A model generated the notes under the pieces. It did not search any database. It had not been told where the DNA came from and saw only the letters and a program-made list of their open reading frames with translations. Position numbers and translations under genes: made by a program. Positions 50,577 through 58,875 of a stretch of DNA of 64,000 nucleotides are shown one piece after another. The stretch covers positions 5,642,001 through 5,706,000 of the forward strand of contig NZ_CP034539.1 of NCBI RefSeq assembly GCF_003963535.1, read 5' to 3'. The DNA is from Streptomyces cyaneochromogenes. Its GTDB lineage: Bacteria; Actinomycetota; Actinomycetes; Streptomycetales; Streptomycetaceae. Position 1 is the first letter of the stretch, and every line of letters starts with the position of its first letter.

Positions 50577-51782
50577 ATGACCGTGTGGGACGACCTGGTG
50601 GGGCAGGAGCGGGTGAGCGAGCAGCTGGGCGCTGCCGCTCGGGATGCCGACGCCCTCGTCACCGCCGCCGCTGCCGACGCGCCGCCTCCCGAGGCGTCCA
50701 AGATGACGCACGCGTGGTTGTTCACGGGACCGCCCGGCGCGGGCCGGAACCAGGCGGCGCGGGCCTTCGCCGCCGCGTTGCAGTGCGTCAGCCCTGACCG
50801 GGCACTGGGCGGTGCTCCCGGATGCGGGTTCTGCGACGGCTGTCATACGGCACTCGTCGGCACGCACGCCGACGTCACCACCGTCGCCGCGGTCGGCACC
50901 CAGATCCTCGCCGACGACATGCGGGACACCGTCCGCAAGTCGTTCACCTCGCCGGCGAACGGCCGTTGGCAGATCATCCTCGTCGAGGACGCCGAGCGGC
51001 TGAACGAGAAGTCGGCCAACGCCGTGCTGAAGGCCGTCGAGGAGCCCGCCCCCCGCACGGTCTGGCTGCTCTGCGCCCCCTCCATCGAGGACGTCCTGCC
51101 CACCATCCGCTCGCGCTGCCGCCACCTGAACCTGAGCACGCCCTCGGTCGACGCCGTCGCCGACATGCTCGTACGGCGGGAGGGCATCGAGCCCGACGTC
51201 GCAGCCGCGGCGGCCCGCGCCACCCAGGGCCACGTCGACCGGGCCCGCCGCCTGGCCACCGATCCGTCCGCCCGCGAGCGCCGGGCCTCCGTCCTCAAGC
51301 TGCCGCTCCGGCTCGGCGAGGTCGGCGGCTGTCTCAAGGCCGCCCAGGAACTCGTCGACGCCGCCGCCGAGGACGCCAAGCAGCTTGCCGAGGAGCTCGA
51401 CACCAAGGAGACGGAGGAGCTGAAGGCGGCGCTGGGCGCGGCCCAGGGCGGCAGGATGCCGCGCGGTACGGCGGGCGTGATGAAGGAGCTGGAGGACAAG
51501 CAGAAGCGGCGCCGTACGCGGACGCAGCGCGACAGCCTCGACCTCGCGCTGACCGACCTGACCGCCTTCTACCGCGACGTCCTCGCCCTCCAGCTCGGCT
51601 CCCGTATCGCCCTCGCCAACACGGACGCCGAGGACGCCTTGGAGCGCCTCGCCCGCGACAGCGCCCCGGAAGCCACGCTTCGCCGCATCGAGGCGATCGC
51701 CGCCTGCCGCGACGCCCTCGACCGCAATGTGGCGCCGCTGCTGGCGGTGGAGGCGATGACGATGGCGCTCAGAGCGGGCTGA
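50577..51782 (+). CDS. holB: DNA polymerase III subunit delta-prime
   Basis: The 401-residue AAA+ clamp-loader subunit has a modified P-loop GPPGAGRNQAARAF, in which the conserved Lys is absent (Arg-Asn), consistent with an inactive ATP site in delta-prime. A zinc motif CGFCDGCHTAL and the sensor 1-like LVEDAERLNEKSANAVLK follow. The C-terminal collar domain is helical. It follows the tmk fusion, as in many actinobacteria and Bacillus. Confidence 0.93.
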   Translation: MTVWDDLVGQERVSEQLGAAARDADALVTAAAADAPPPEASKMTHAWLFTGPPGAGRNQAARAFAAALQCVSPDRALGGAPGCGFCDGCHTALVGTHADVTTVAAVGTQILADDMRDTVRKSFTSPANGRWQIILVEDAERLNEKSANAVLKAVEEPAPRTVWLLCAPSIEDVLPTIRSRCRHLNLSTPSVDAVADMLVRREGIEPDVAAAAARATQGHVDRARRLATDPSARERRASVLKLPLRLGEVGGCLKAAQELVDAAAEDAKQLAEELDTKETEELKAALGAAQGGRMPRGTAGVMKELEDKQKRRRTRTQRDSLDLALTDLTAFYRDVLALQLGSRIALANTDAEDALERLARDSAPEATLRRIEAIAACRDALDRNVAPLLAVEAMTMALRAG

Positions 51783-51852
51783 GCCACTAGATGTATTAAG
51801 GGCGGGCTGAAGACGTATTAAAGGGTGGACTGAGGCACTCGGAGCGGACTGA
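51774..51852 (+). repeat. Four degenerate GCGGRCTGA repeats after holB
   Basis: GCGGGCTGA (51774-51782, including the stop codon), GCGGGCTGA (51802-51810), GTGGACTGA (51825-51833) and GCGGACTGA (51844-51852) recur at 28-, 23- and 19-bp intervals. GTATTAA separates the first units. Confidence 0.6.
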
Positions 51853-51962
51853 AGCGCCGCCGCCGCCGTCGCCTCTCCGCCTGAGTGATCAACAGGAAAT
51901 TGACCATGTAACTCGTACGAGCCGCGATGTGCACACAGGGCATCCAAACCACTGCGCAGAGT

Positions 51963-51968
51963 TACGCT
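51963..51968 (+). promoter_or_regulatory. -10 hexamer of a probable leaderless peptidase mRNA
   Basis: TACGCT is followed by six bases and the ATG at 51975. No ribosome-binding site or convincing -35 is visible. Confidence 0.3.
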
Positions 51969-51974
51969 CGCCTG

Positions 51975-53675
51975 ATGTACACCAGGCGCAGCTCTCCAGT
52001 AAGCCCGGACCCGAGCCCGGCTGGGCTCGGCCGCCGAAACAGCGACCGCAGCGACCGCAGCGAACGAAGCAATCGCGGTGACTGGGGCGACGGGGGTGGC
52101 CGGGGCGACCGGAGTGGCCGCTCAAGCTCCCGGCGCACCCGCGCCTTCGGCGCCCTCTTCGCCGCGGCCACGCTGCTCGCCTCCGCCTGCACCTCCGGCG
52201 GGTCGACGAACTCGGGACGCCCGGCGGCCGAGGCGGCCCTGGCCGCGCTGCCGCGATCGACGCCGGCCGCGCTCGCGCCGTACTACGGGCAAAGGCTGAC
52301 CTGGCGCGACTGCGGGGCGCCCGGCTTCCAGTGCGCCACGATGAGGGCACCGCTCGACTACACGAAGCCGGACGACGGGAGCATCCGGCTCGCCGTGGCC
52401 CGCAAGAAGGCGACGGGTCCGGGCGAGCGGCTCGGCTCGCTGCTCGTGAACCCGGGCGGCCCGGGCGGCTCGGCGATCGGCTACCTCCAGCAGTACGCGG
52501 GGATCGGCTACCCGTCCGACGTGCGCGCCCGCTACGACATCGTCGCGGTCGACCCGCGTGGCGTTGCCCGCAGCGAGCCGGTCGAATGCCTCGACGGACA
52601 GGCGATGGACAGGTACACGCAGGCGGACTTCACGCCCGACGACGAGAAGGAGACCGAAGAACTGGTCGGCGCGTACAAGAGGTTCGCGGAGGGGTGCGGG
52701 GCGGACTCGCCGGATGTGCTGCGCCATCTCTCCACCGCCGAGGCGGCCCGGGACATGGACATCCTGCGGGCGACGCTGGGGGACCCGAAGCTGACGTACG
52801 TGGGGGCGTCGTACGGCACCTTCCTAGGGGCGACGTATGCCGGGCTCTTCCCGAACCGGGTGGGCAGGCTGGTCCTGGACGGCGCGATGGATCCCTCCCT
52901 GCCCGCTCGCCGGATGAACCTCGACCAGACGGCGGGCTTCGAGACGGCGTTCCAGGCGTTCGCGCGGGACTGCGTGCGGCAGCGGGAGTGTCCGCTGGGC
53001 ACGAAGGCCGGCGAGGTCGGCAAGAACCTCAAGTCCTTCTTCCGCAAGCTCGACGCGAAGCCCATCCCGACCGGCGATCCGGACGGCCGTCGGCTCGGCG
53101 AATCCCTCGCCACCACCGGCGTGATCGCGGCGATGTACGACGAGGGGGCCTGGGGACATCTGCGCGACGCGCTGTCCGCGGCGATGGAGGAGAACGACGG
53201 CGCGGGTCTCCTCGGCCTCTCCGACAGCTACTACGAGCGCGACGCCGACGGCGGCTACACCAACCTGATGTTCGCCAACGCGGCCGTGAACTGCCTGGAC
53301 CTCCCGCCGGCCTTCGCCACCCCCGACGAGGTCCGCGCATCCCTCCCCGCCTTCGAGAAGGCGTCCCCCGTCTTCGGCGAAGGCCTCGCCTGGGCCACCC
53401 TGAACTGCGCGTACTGGCCAGTGGCCCCGACCGGCGAGCCGCACCGCATCGAGGCGAAGGGCGCGGCCCCGATCGTGGTGGTCGGCACCACCCGCGACCC
53501 GGCGACCCCGTACCGCTGGGCCCAGGCCCTCTCCCGCCAGCTCTCCTCGGCCCGCCTCCTCACCTATGAAGGGGACGGCCACACGGCGTACGGGCGGGGC
53601 AGCAAGTGCGTCGACAACACGATCAACGCGTATCTCCTGCGGGGGACGCCGCCCAGTCGGGAGAAGCGCTGCTGA
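51975..53675 (+). CDS. Secreted tripeptidyl-aminopeptidase-like alpha/beta hydrolase
   Basis: The ~566-residue product has an unusual Arg/Ser/Asp/Gly-rich N-terminus (residues 18-52, repeated SDRS-type peptides), a hydrophobic segment ending LLASACTSGG (likely lipobox), and an alpha/beta hydrolase domain. Catalytic residues are inferred from NPGGPGGSA, the nucleophile elbow GASYGTFLGA, TTRDPATPYR (Asp) and GDGHTAYG (His), as in the Streptomyces SlpD/tripeptidyl aminopeptidase group. It is likely exported and acts on peptides. Confidence 0.9.
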   Translation: MYTRRSSPVSPDPSPAGLGRRNSDRSDRSERSNRGDWGDGGGRGDRSGRSSSRRTRAFGALFAAATLLASACTSGGSTNSGRPAAEAALAALPRSTPAALAPYYGQRLTWRDCGAPGFQCATMRAPLDYTKPDDGSIRLAVARKKATGPGERLGSLLVNPGGPGGSAIGYLQQYAGIGYPSDVRARYDIVAVDPRGVARSEPVECLDGQAMDRYTQADFTPDDEKETEELVGAYKRFAEGCGADSPDVLRHLSTAEAARDMDILRATLGDPKLTYVGASYGTFLGATYAGLFPNRVGRLVLDGAMDPSLPARRMNLDQTAGFETAFQAFARDCVRQRECPLGTKAGEVGKNLKSFFRKLDAKPIPTGDPDGRRLGESLATTGVIAAMYDEGAWGHLRDALSAAMEENDGAGLLGLSDSYYERDADGGYTNLMFANAAVNCLDLPPAFATPDEVRASLPAFEKASPVFGEGLAWATLNCAYWPVAPTGEPHRIEAKGAAPIVVVGTTRDPATPYRWAQALSRQLSSARLLTYEGDGHTAYGRGSKCVDNTINAYLLRGTPPSREKRC

Positions 53676-53695
53676 CGACGTACGGTGCGGCGGAC

Positions 53696-53722
53696 GGCCC
53701 CGGAGGGTGGGATTCCGGGGCC
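53696..53722 (+). terminator. Stem-loop after the peptidase gene
   Basis: GGCCCCGGA pairs with TCCGGGGCC (53714-53722). It begins 20 bp after the stop codon; no T-run. Confidence 0.5.
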
Positions 53723-53878
53723 GGGGCGGGGGCTGGAGTGGGTGGCGGAAGGCCTGCACAGGGCCCTCACAGGGCCTCCGTGGAGCCTCCGGAGGGCCGG
53801 TCAGGGGTTGGTACGGAGCACTCCAGAAACTGTGTAGACTTACCGACGTTGCTGATCGCACCATAGTGCGGACAGCGC

Positions 53879-53955
53879 GCCGCCTTAGCTCAGATGGCCA
53901 GAGCAACGCACTCGTAATGCGTAGGTCTCGGGTTCGAATCCCGAAGGCGGCTCCA
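53879..53955 (+). tRNA. tRNA-Thr (anticodon CGT)
   Basis: A complete cloverleaf can be drawn. GCCGCCT pairs with AGGCGGC in the acceptor, ACGCA/TGCGT is the anticodon stem, loop CTCGTAA holds anticodon CGT (53913-53915), and GGTTCGAATCC is the T arm. The discriminator is T and CCA (53953-53955) is encoded. The upstream TAGACT (53835-53840) fits a -10 hexamer. In S. coelicolor I recall a large acquired island beside this threonine tRNA, so it may be an integration site. Confidence 0.96.
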
Positions 53956-53960
53956 TCAAA

Positions 53961-53993
53961 CCCCAGGCCGGATTAGATCCGACCTGGGGTTTT
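53961..53993 (+). terminator. Terminator of tRNA-Thr
   Basis: CCCCAGG-C-CGGAT pairs with ATCCG-A-CCTGGGG around a short loop and is followed by TTTT (53990-53993). It begins 6 bp after the CCA. Confidence 0.85.
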
Positions 53994-54061
53994 GTCGTTC
54001 AGCGGACGCGGCGACGCCCGGCGTGCTCCGCACGGGTGTCGGTGGCGTCGGATGGCGTCCG

Positions 54062-54165
54062 TCGACAGGAGATCGGCCCTTTACGTACCGGTGGGCCTGG
54101 CTGATCTTGGTGTGCCGCAGGATCTCGTGATCCCAACTGCCGAGCATCGAGTTGAACAAGAGCCC
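54062..54165 (-). pseudogene. Tyrosine-recombinase (integrase) C-terminal remnant
   Basis: The minus-strand peptide DHEILRHTKISQAHRYVKG aligns with the box II end of tyrosine integrases, where LGH(S/T)xIxxTxxY carries a conserved His and, nine residues later, the nucleophile Tyr; here H to Y is also nine residues. Upstream, the arginine and rest of the catalytic domain are not recognisable within the same frame. It lies 110 bp from the 3' end of tRNA-Thr, where such genes sit. It is short and could be chance, so confidence is limited. Confidence 0.48.
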
Positions 54166-54246
54166 GACCCGGCCCACCCGCAAACCCCAGTCGCCGCCTC
54201 GTGCCCTGTCGCGCCGTCTCGCCAATTGCTCCTCCCGCCAAGGCCG

Positions 54247-54275
54247 TTGACCCCTCCCACCCGCACCAGCAGAAT
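54247..54275 (+). promoter_or_regulatory. Promoter of the Tat-exported protein gene
   Basis: TTGACC (54247-54252) and CAGAAT (54270-54275) are 17 bp apart, a fair vegetative-type promoter; transcription would start around 54282, just before the operator. Confidence 0.5.
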
Positions 54276-54288
54276 GAGCGCGCATCCG

Positions 54289-54302
54289 TGAGAGCGCTCT
54301 CA
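54289..54302. promoter_or_regulatory. LacI-family-type operator
   Basis: TGAGAGCGCTCTCA is a perfect 14-bp palindrome with the central GCGC of streptomycete LacI-family operators such as the CebR box (TGGGAGCGCTCCCA). It lies a few bases downstream of the predicted transcription start. Confidence 0.7.
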
Positions 54303-54320
54303 AAACCGAGGGAGACCCCC

Positions 54321-55730
54321 ATGACCGGCACAACCGACAGGCACGGCCAGGTGCCCACCCGTCGCACGCTCATCGGGGCCGGTCTCGGACTCGCGGTCGG
54401 GCTCGGTGCCGCGGGCTTCACGGCGGTCGGTTCCGGTGTTGCGCACGCCGCCGTGGACGGAAGCCGCGCCACCCCCGCCACCTACCGCGCCCAGGCCTTC
54501 CTGGCCGCCGCAATGGACGCCTACCCCGACCACGGCACCGTCCGCCTCGCCCAGAGCTACAGCGACCAGGCCGGTCTCTTCAGTACCGCCTTCACCTACG
54601 ACAACGCCCTCGCGGCCCTCGCTCACCTCGCCACCCGCACCGCGGACGGGCGGGAGCGGGCCGTCGTGCTCGGGGACGCGCTGCTGTACGCGCAGCAGCA
54701 CGACCCGGTCCATGGCGACGGGCGGCTGCGGCAGGCCTACAACGTCGGGCCGTACACCTTCTACGACGGCTCGCTGCAGCCGGACGGGTTCGTGCGTGCG
54801 GACGGGAGCGTCAACGTCGGGACGCAGTTCGGGTTCACGGGTACGGCCGTGGGGGACATGGCGTGGGCCGGGATCGCGCTCAGTGCGCTGGCCCGGCGGA
54901 CGGGGGAGCGGCGGTTCCTCGACGGTGCCGTGCGGATCGGGGAGTGGATCGAGCGGAACGGGCGGACCGATGAGCCTCTTGGGGGGTACAAGTTCGGGGT
55001 GAACGGGGCCAACGAGAAGCTGCCCTTCACCTCCACCGAGCACAACACCGACCTGGTCTGTCTGTTCGGGCGGCTCGCCCGGCTCACGAAGGACGGCGTG
55101 TGGCTGGAGCGGCGTGACCGCGCGCGGGACTTCGTCCGGAGGATGTGGGAGGCGGACGGCGGGTTCTTCTATACCGGGACCAATGACGGGGTCGTCATCA
55201 ACACCTCCCCCGTTCCCGAGGACACCCAGACCTGGACCCACCTCGCCCTCGACTCCCGTGCCCACGCCTCGTCGCTGGACTGGGCCGCGCGTGAGCTGGC
55301 CGTTCTCGACCACGCCGAGCGGCCCAACAGCACGGTGCCGGCGGGGCAGTCGTACGAAGGTGTCACCTTCAGTTCGGCCAGTCTGCTCGCGAACGAGGAC
55401 GCCCCGATCGCCGACGGTCAGCCCAAGCCGGACCGCAACGGTGTGTGGTTCGAGGGGACCGCTCATCTCGCGCTCGCCCTGCGGGAGCGGCAGGGTCGGG
55501 GGGACGCGGCGCGGGCGCGGCGGCTGGTCGCGTCCATCGAGCGGGCCCAGGATCTGCTCGGGGACGGACAGAGTGTCGGAGGACGGGCGCTGCCCGCGCG
55601 CTCCGGGGTCGTGTCGGCCAGCAGTCCGCTCGACACCGGGTTCGGGTTCGGCTACTACCCGTACCGGCACCTCGGTGCGACGGCCTGGTATGTGATGGCG
55701 GCCGCGCGCTTCAACCCGCTGCGGGCCTGA
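54321..55730 (+). CDS. Tat-exported six-hairpin-glycosidase-like protein
   Basis: The 469-residue protein has a twin-arginine signal (RRTLIGAGLGLAVGLGAAGF) with a likely cleavage after VAHA near residue 47. The rest is alpha-helical with repeated aromatic/acidic motifs (YPDHGTVRLAQSYSDQ; YDNALAALAHLA; EHNTDLVCLFGRLARL; WFEGTAHLALALRE), which resembles (alpha/alpha)6-barrel carbohydrate-active proteins. No specific activity is assigned. The LacI-type operator upstream supports a role in sugar use. GGGAG about 7 bases before the ATG fixes the start. Confidence 0.72.
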   Translation: MTGTTDRHGQVPTRRTLIGAGLGLAVGLGAAGFTAVGSGVAHAAVDGSRATPATYRAQAFLAAAMDAYPDHGTVRLAQSYSDQAGLFSTAFTYDNALAALAHLATRTADGRERAVVLGDALLYAQQHDPVHGDGRLRQAYNVGPYTFYDGSLQPDGFVRADGSVNVGTQFGFTGTAVGDMAWAGIALSALARRTGERRFLDGAVRIGEWIERNGRTDEPLGGYKFGVNGANEKLPFTSTEHNTDLVCLFGRLARLTKDGVWLERRDRARDFVRRMWEADGGFFYTGTNDGVVINTSPVPEDTQTWTHLALDSRAHASSLDWAARELAVLDHAERPNSTVPAGQSYEGVTFSSASLLANEDAPIADGQPKPDRNGVWFEGTAHLALALRERQGRGDAARARRLVASIERAQDLLGDGQSVGGRALPARSGVVSASSPLDTGFGFGYYPYRHLGATAWYVMAAARFNPLRA

Positions 55731-55816
55731 ACCGGCACGCGCACCGAAGGCGTCGGTCGCGGCCCGCTCACAGTGGAGCCCTGTCCTCGGGGAACAGCGT
55801 GATGGCGCGCAACCTC

Positions 55817-55856
55817 CGTCGGCCGGTCCTGCGTCGGCCGGACCTCCGTCGGCCGG
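55817..55856. repeat. Three copies of CGTCGGCCGG at 15-bp intervals
   Basis: The 10-mer occurs at 55817-55826, 55832-55841 and 55847-55856. It lies between two convergent genes; no function is evident. Confidence 0.6.
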
Positions 55857-55909
55857 ATCTCCGGCGGTCTGCGGTGTCGTCGGGTCGCCGCCCGGACGCC
55901 CGGTCATGG

Positions 55910-58285
55910 TCAGCCGACCGGGAGGGGCTGTTCGGCCCAGATCGTCTTGCCGGTCGGGGTCTGCCGGGTGCCCCAGCCCTGGGTGAGCTGGGCGACCATG
56001 TGCAGTCCGCGGCCGCCCTCGTCGTAGGTGCGGGCGCGCCGCAGATGGGGCGCCGTACTGCTGGCGTCGGACACCTCGCAGATCAGGGTGCGGTCCCGGA
56101 TCAGGCGCAGCCCGATGGGTACGTCGCCGTACCGGATGGCGTTGGTGACCAGCTCACTCACCACCAGCTCGGTGACGAACGCCGCCTCCTGCAGACCCCA
56201 TGCCGCGAGCTGCCGGGAGGCCTGCGCGCGGGCGTCGGCCACGATCGCCGGGTCGGACGGCAGCGCCCACGCGGCGACCTGGTCGGCGTGCAGGGCCCGG
56301 GTGCGGGCGAGGAGGAGGGCCACGTCGTCGGCGGGGCTCTCGGGGAGCAGGTCCTTGAGGATGGAGTCGCAGGTGGTCTCCAGCGACGGCACCGGAGAGG
56401 CGAGGGCCTCGCAGAGCTGTTCCAGGCCGAGGCCGACGTCGCGTTCGCGGGAGATCAGGCCGTCCGTGCAGAAGGCCAGCAGGCTGCCCTCGGGCAGCTC
56501 CAGCTCGGTCGACTCGAAGGGCAGCCCGCCGACGCCGAGCACGGGGCCGGGCGTGAGATGGACGATGCCGACCGTGCCGTCGGGCAGGAGCAGGGCGGGC
56601 GGGACATGGCCGGCACTGGCCAGGGTGCAGATCCGGGAGACCGGGTCGTAGACGGCGTACAGGCAGGTCGCGCCGATCCCGCCGGTGTACGGCAGCTCCC
56701 GGACGATGCTGTCGTCGTCCGAGGTGAGGTGGGTGACCAGGTCGTCGAGGTGGGTGAGCAGCTCGTCCGGGGGCAGGTCCACGTCGGCGAGGGTGCGTAC
56801 GGCGGTGCGCAGCCGCCCCATGGTGGCGGAGGCGTGGATGCCGTGCCCGACGACATCGCCGACGACCAGCGCGACCCGGGTACCCGAGAGCGGCACGACA
56901 TCGAACCAGTCGCCGCCCACGCCGGCGCCCGTGCCGGCGGGCAGATAGCGGTACGCCACCTCGACGGCCGCCTGCTTCGGCAGGTCGCGGGGCAGCAGGC
57001 TGCGCTGGAGGGTGAGGGCGTTGGTGCGCTCGCGCGTGTACCGCCGGGCGTTGTCCACACCCACGGCGGCCCGCCCCGCGAGTTCCTCGGCGAGGATCAG
57101 ATCGTCCTGCTGGAAGGGCGGGGACCTCTTCCCGCGTACGAAGACCGCGACGCCGAGGGTGATGCCGCGGGCCCGCAGCGGGGCGGCCATGACCGAGTGG
57201 AGTCCGTGCTCCTGGACGACGGTGGCCCGCGCGTCGTGCTCGGTGACCCAGCGGACGAAGTCGGGGTCGCTCGCGCCGCTGAGCACCGGGCGGCCGCTGG
57301 TCAGGGAACGGGCGGGGGGCGAGAACGGAGGATACGTGTCGACCCCGCCCAGGTCGACGGCAGCCTCCGGCACGCCCCCGCCCTCGGTGGCCGACTGATG
57401 GGCGACCCGGCGCAGCACCACGGCGGCGTCGACCGGCCCCGGCACCGGCTCCTCCCCGCGCATCACCGAGTCGAGCAGGTCCACGCTGGTGAAGTCGGCG
57501 AGCCGGGGGACGGCCAGATCGGCCAGCTCCTGGGCGGTGCGGTTCACGTCGAGGGTGGTGCCGATACGGGTGCCCGCCTCGTTCAGCAGGGCCAGCCGCT
57601 GCCGGGCGGCGTACTGCTCGCTGCTGTCGAAGGCGGCGGTGCCGACCCCGGCCACCGTGCCGGAGGCGGGGTCCCGGACGGGCCACAGCTCCACGATCCA
57701 GGAGCGCTGCCGGCCGGCGTCGGCGGGCGGTGCCGGGGCGAACCCCTCGTATCGCATCGGCATGGCCTCCTCGGCGACCCGCCGCACACACCGGAGAAAC
57801 CCTTCGTCGGACCGGGCCTCCCCGAGCGGATCGGCCTCCGCGCCCGCGTTCAGCCGCCACGAGCCCGACGCGGGGCTGTAGGTGGACAGGGCGATCGAGG
57901 ACTGGGCGAAGGCCCACTCCACCATCCGCCGGTCGCGCTCCGAGTCGGCGGTTCCGGTGGTGGCGGTGACGACGAACGCCTGTGTCGCGCCGGCACTGTC
58001 CAGCGAGGGATGGGCATGCAGGGTCAGCTCGACCCGACGGCCGTCCCGATGCCTGAGCACCGCCGTACCGCTCCACTCCTGGGAGCCGACGGGGGAGAAG
58101 CCGGTCGCCTCCCGGTCCACGAGAAGGTCGGCCGCGGCCCGCCCCACCACCTCGGAGGCCCGGTACCCCAGCAGCCGCCGAGCACCCTCGCTCCACCCCG
58201 TGACGACGCCTTCCAGGCCGATGGTGGCCGTCGCGGCATCTACTGACCACCCGCTGTGACCGAAGTTCTGATCAAAAGTGGCCAT
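55910..58285 (-). CDS. PAS/GAF/SpoIIE-phosphatase/HATPase multidomain regulator
   Basis: The 791-residue protein has a PAS domain (residues ~20-110), a second PAS-like segment, a GAF domain (~225-400; LADLAVPRLADFTSVDLLDS), a PP2C-type SpoIIE phosphatase (~430-640; GVGGDWFDVVPL, VVGDVVGHG, FCTDGLISRERD, ADDVALLLAR), and a HATPase region (~665-790; ELVVSELVTNAIRYG). This architecture is common in Streptomyces partner-switching systems that act on STAS antagonists such as BldG. No membrane segment is seen. The target is unknown. Confidence 0.9.
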   Translation of the reverse strand: MATFDQNFGHSGWSVDAATATIGLEGVVTGWSEGARRLLGYRASEVVGRAAADLLVDREATGFSPVGSQEWSGTAVLRHRDGRRVELTLHAHPSLDSAGATQAFVVTATTGTADSERDRRMVEWAFAQSSIALSTYSPASGSWRLNAGAEADPLGEARSDEGFLRCVRRVAEEAMPMRYEGFAPAPPADAGRQRSWIVELWPVRDPASGTVAGVGTAAFDSSEQYAARQRLALLNEAGTRIGTTLDVNRTAQELADLAVPRLADFTSVDLLDSVMRGEEPVPGPVDAAVVLRRVAHQSATEGGGVPEAAVDLGGVDTYPPFSPPARSLTSGRPVLSGASDPDFVRWVTEHDARATVVQEHGLHSVMAAPLRARGITLGVAVFVRGKRSPPFQQDDLILAEELAGRAAVGVDNARRYTRERTNALTLQRSLLPRDLPKQAAVEVAYRYLPAGTGAGVGGDWFDVVPLSGTRVALVVGDVVGHGIHASATMGRLRTAVRTLADVDLPPDELLTHLDDLVTHLTSDDDSIVRELPYTGGIGATCLYAVYDPVSRICTLASAGHVPPALLLPDGTVGIVHLTPGPVLGVGGLPFESTELELPEGSLLAFCTDGLISRERDVGLGLEQLCEALASPVPSLETTCDSILKDLLPESPADDVALLLARTRALHADQVAAWALPSDPAIVADARAQASRQLAAWGLQEAAFVTELVVSELVTNAIRYGDVPIGLRLIRDRTLICEVSDASSTAPHLRRARTYDEGGRGLHMVAQLTQGWGTRQTPTGKTIWAEQPLPVG

Positions 58286-58311
58286 TACTGCTCAATTCGC
58301 GCTGGTGATGT

Positions 58312-58363
58312 TACTCACGGTTCCAGCGTGCGCGTCGCGGGAGGATCGGACAAGTCGGATTCC
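58312..58363. repeat. 52-bp repeated upstream element, copy A
   Basis: This block differs at 5 of 52 positions from 63836-63887 (copy B). Both contain ATCGGACAAGTCGGATTCC. Copy A lies 27 bp upstream of the PAS/SpoIIE start, on the opposite strand from copy B's gene orientation. Confidence 0.8.
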
Positions 58364-58503
58364 CGCGCATGAGATTCCTGTGCATGGAGATGGGGTGCAG
58401 GGGGCTGACTCTCGTGGCGGTCGGATGTCCGCTCTCCACCGCCCGGCGTACCCTGTGCACGCAAGGGGCGTTCCCCGGAGCTGACTTCCGGGGAACGCCC
58501 TTT
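58364..58503 (+). ncRNA. Possible short transcript after repeat copy A
   Basis: If copy A promotes rightward transcription as copy B does, the next 100-140 bases end at a strong stem-loop (58463-58503). No RNA family or convincing small gene is recognised; a 50-codon frame from ATG 58384 is present. Confidence 0.22.
58463..58503. terminator. Long stem-loop after the tendamistat-like gene
   Basis: AAGGGGCGTTCCCCGGAG and CTTCCGGGGAACGCCCTT form an 18-bp stem with small bulges. It lies 50 bp beyond the stop of the minus-strand small secreted protein gene and can act on both strands. Confidence 0.75.
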
Positions 58504-58551
58504 GTGCTCACCGCGTCAACTGTGGCTCAGTTGTAGGTGGTTGTCGGCCGT

Positions 58552-58875
58552 TCAGCAGTTGTTCACGCCGTCGAAGCGGCGCGGCTGGATGGCGACCTTG
58601 GAGGTGGCCTCCCAGCCCGGGTCGAGCGAGGTGCAGGTGCCGTCCGCGCCGAAGGCCCAGACGATCTTCACGCGCACGCGGTAGCTGCAGTCGTTACGGG
58701 CGTGGCCGGTCTGCGTGATCGTGCCACGGTCGACCCAGCCGGCGACACAGGTGGGTGCCGTGCCTTTGGCGCCGACGGTGGCGGCGGCCGCCGGGGAGGC
58801 GCCGACGGTGGCCGTCAGCGCCGCTGCGGAAAGCATCACCGCGGCCGTGCGCTTGAGGGTGGTTGAGGTACGCAA
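58552..58875 (-). CDS. Tendamistat-like small secreted protein
   Basis: The 107-residue precursor starts with TTG (58875) with GGGGGA seven bases upstream, and has a Sec signal (TLKRTAAVMLSAAALTATVG then AxA cleavage). The mature ~76 residues contain four Cys. The second and third are 18 residues apart in CSYRVRVKIVWAFGADGTC, the same spacing as in the Streptomyces alpha-amylase inhibitor tendamistat (CAETVTVKVVYEDDTEGLC), with the VRVKIVW/VTVKVVY strand aligned. The WRY inhibitory loop is missing (GWVDRG occurs instead), so amylase inhibition is doubtful. Confidence 0.8.
   Translation of the reverse strand: MRTSTTLKRTAAVMLSAAALTATVGASPAAAATVGAKGTAPTCVAGWVDRGTITQTGHARNDCSYRVRVKIVWAFGADGTCTSLDPGWEATSKVAIQPRRFDGVNNC

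Noticed and set aside
47043..51947. A 1634-codon minus-strand open frame opposite tmk and holB
   Set aside because: The translation is repetitive Arg/Leu/Gly-rich sequence complementary to well-supported genes. It is an antisense artefact of third-position GC bias.
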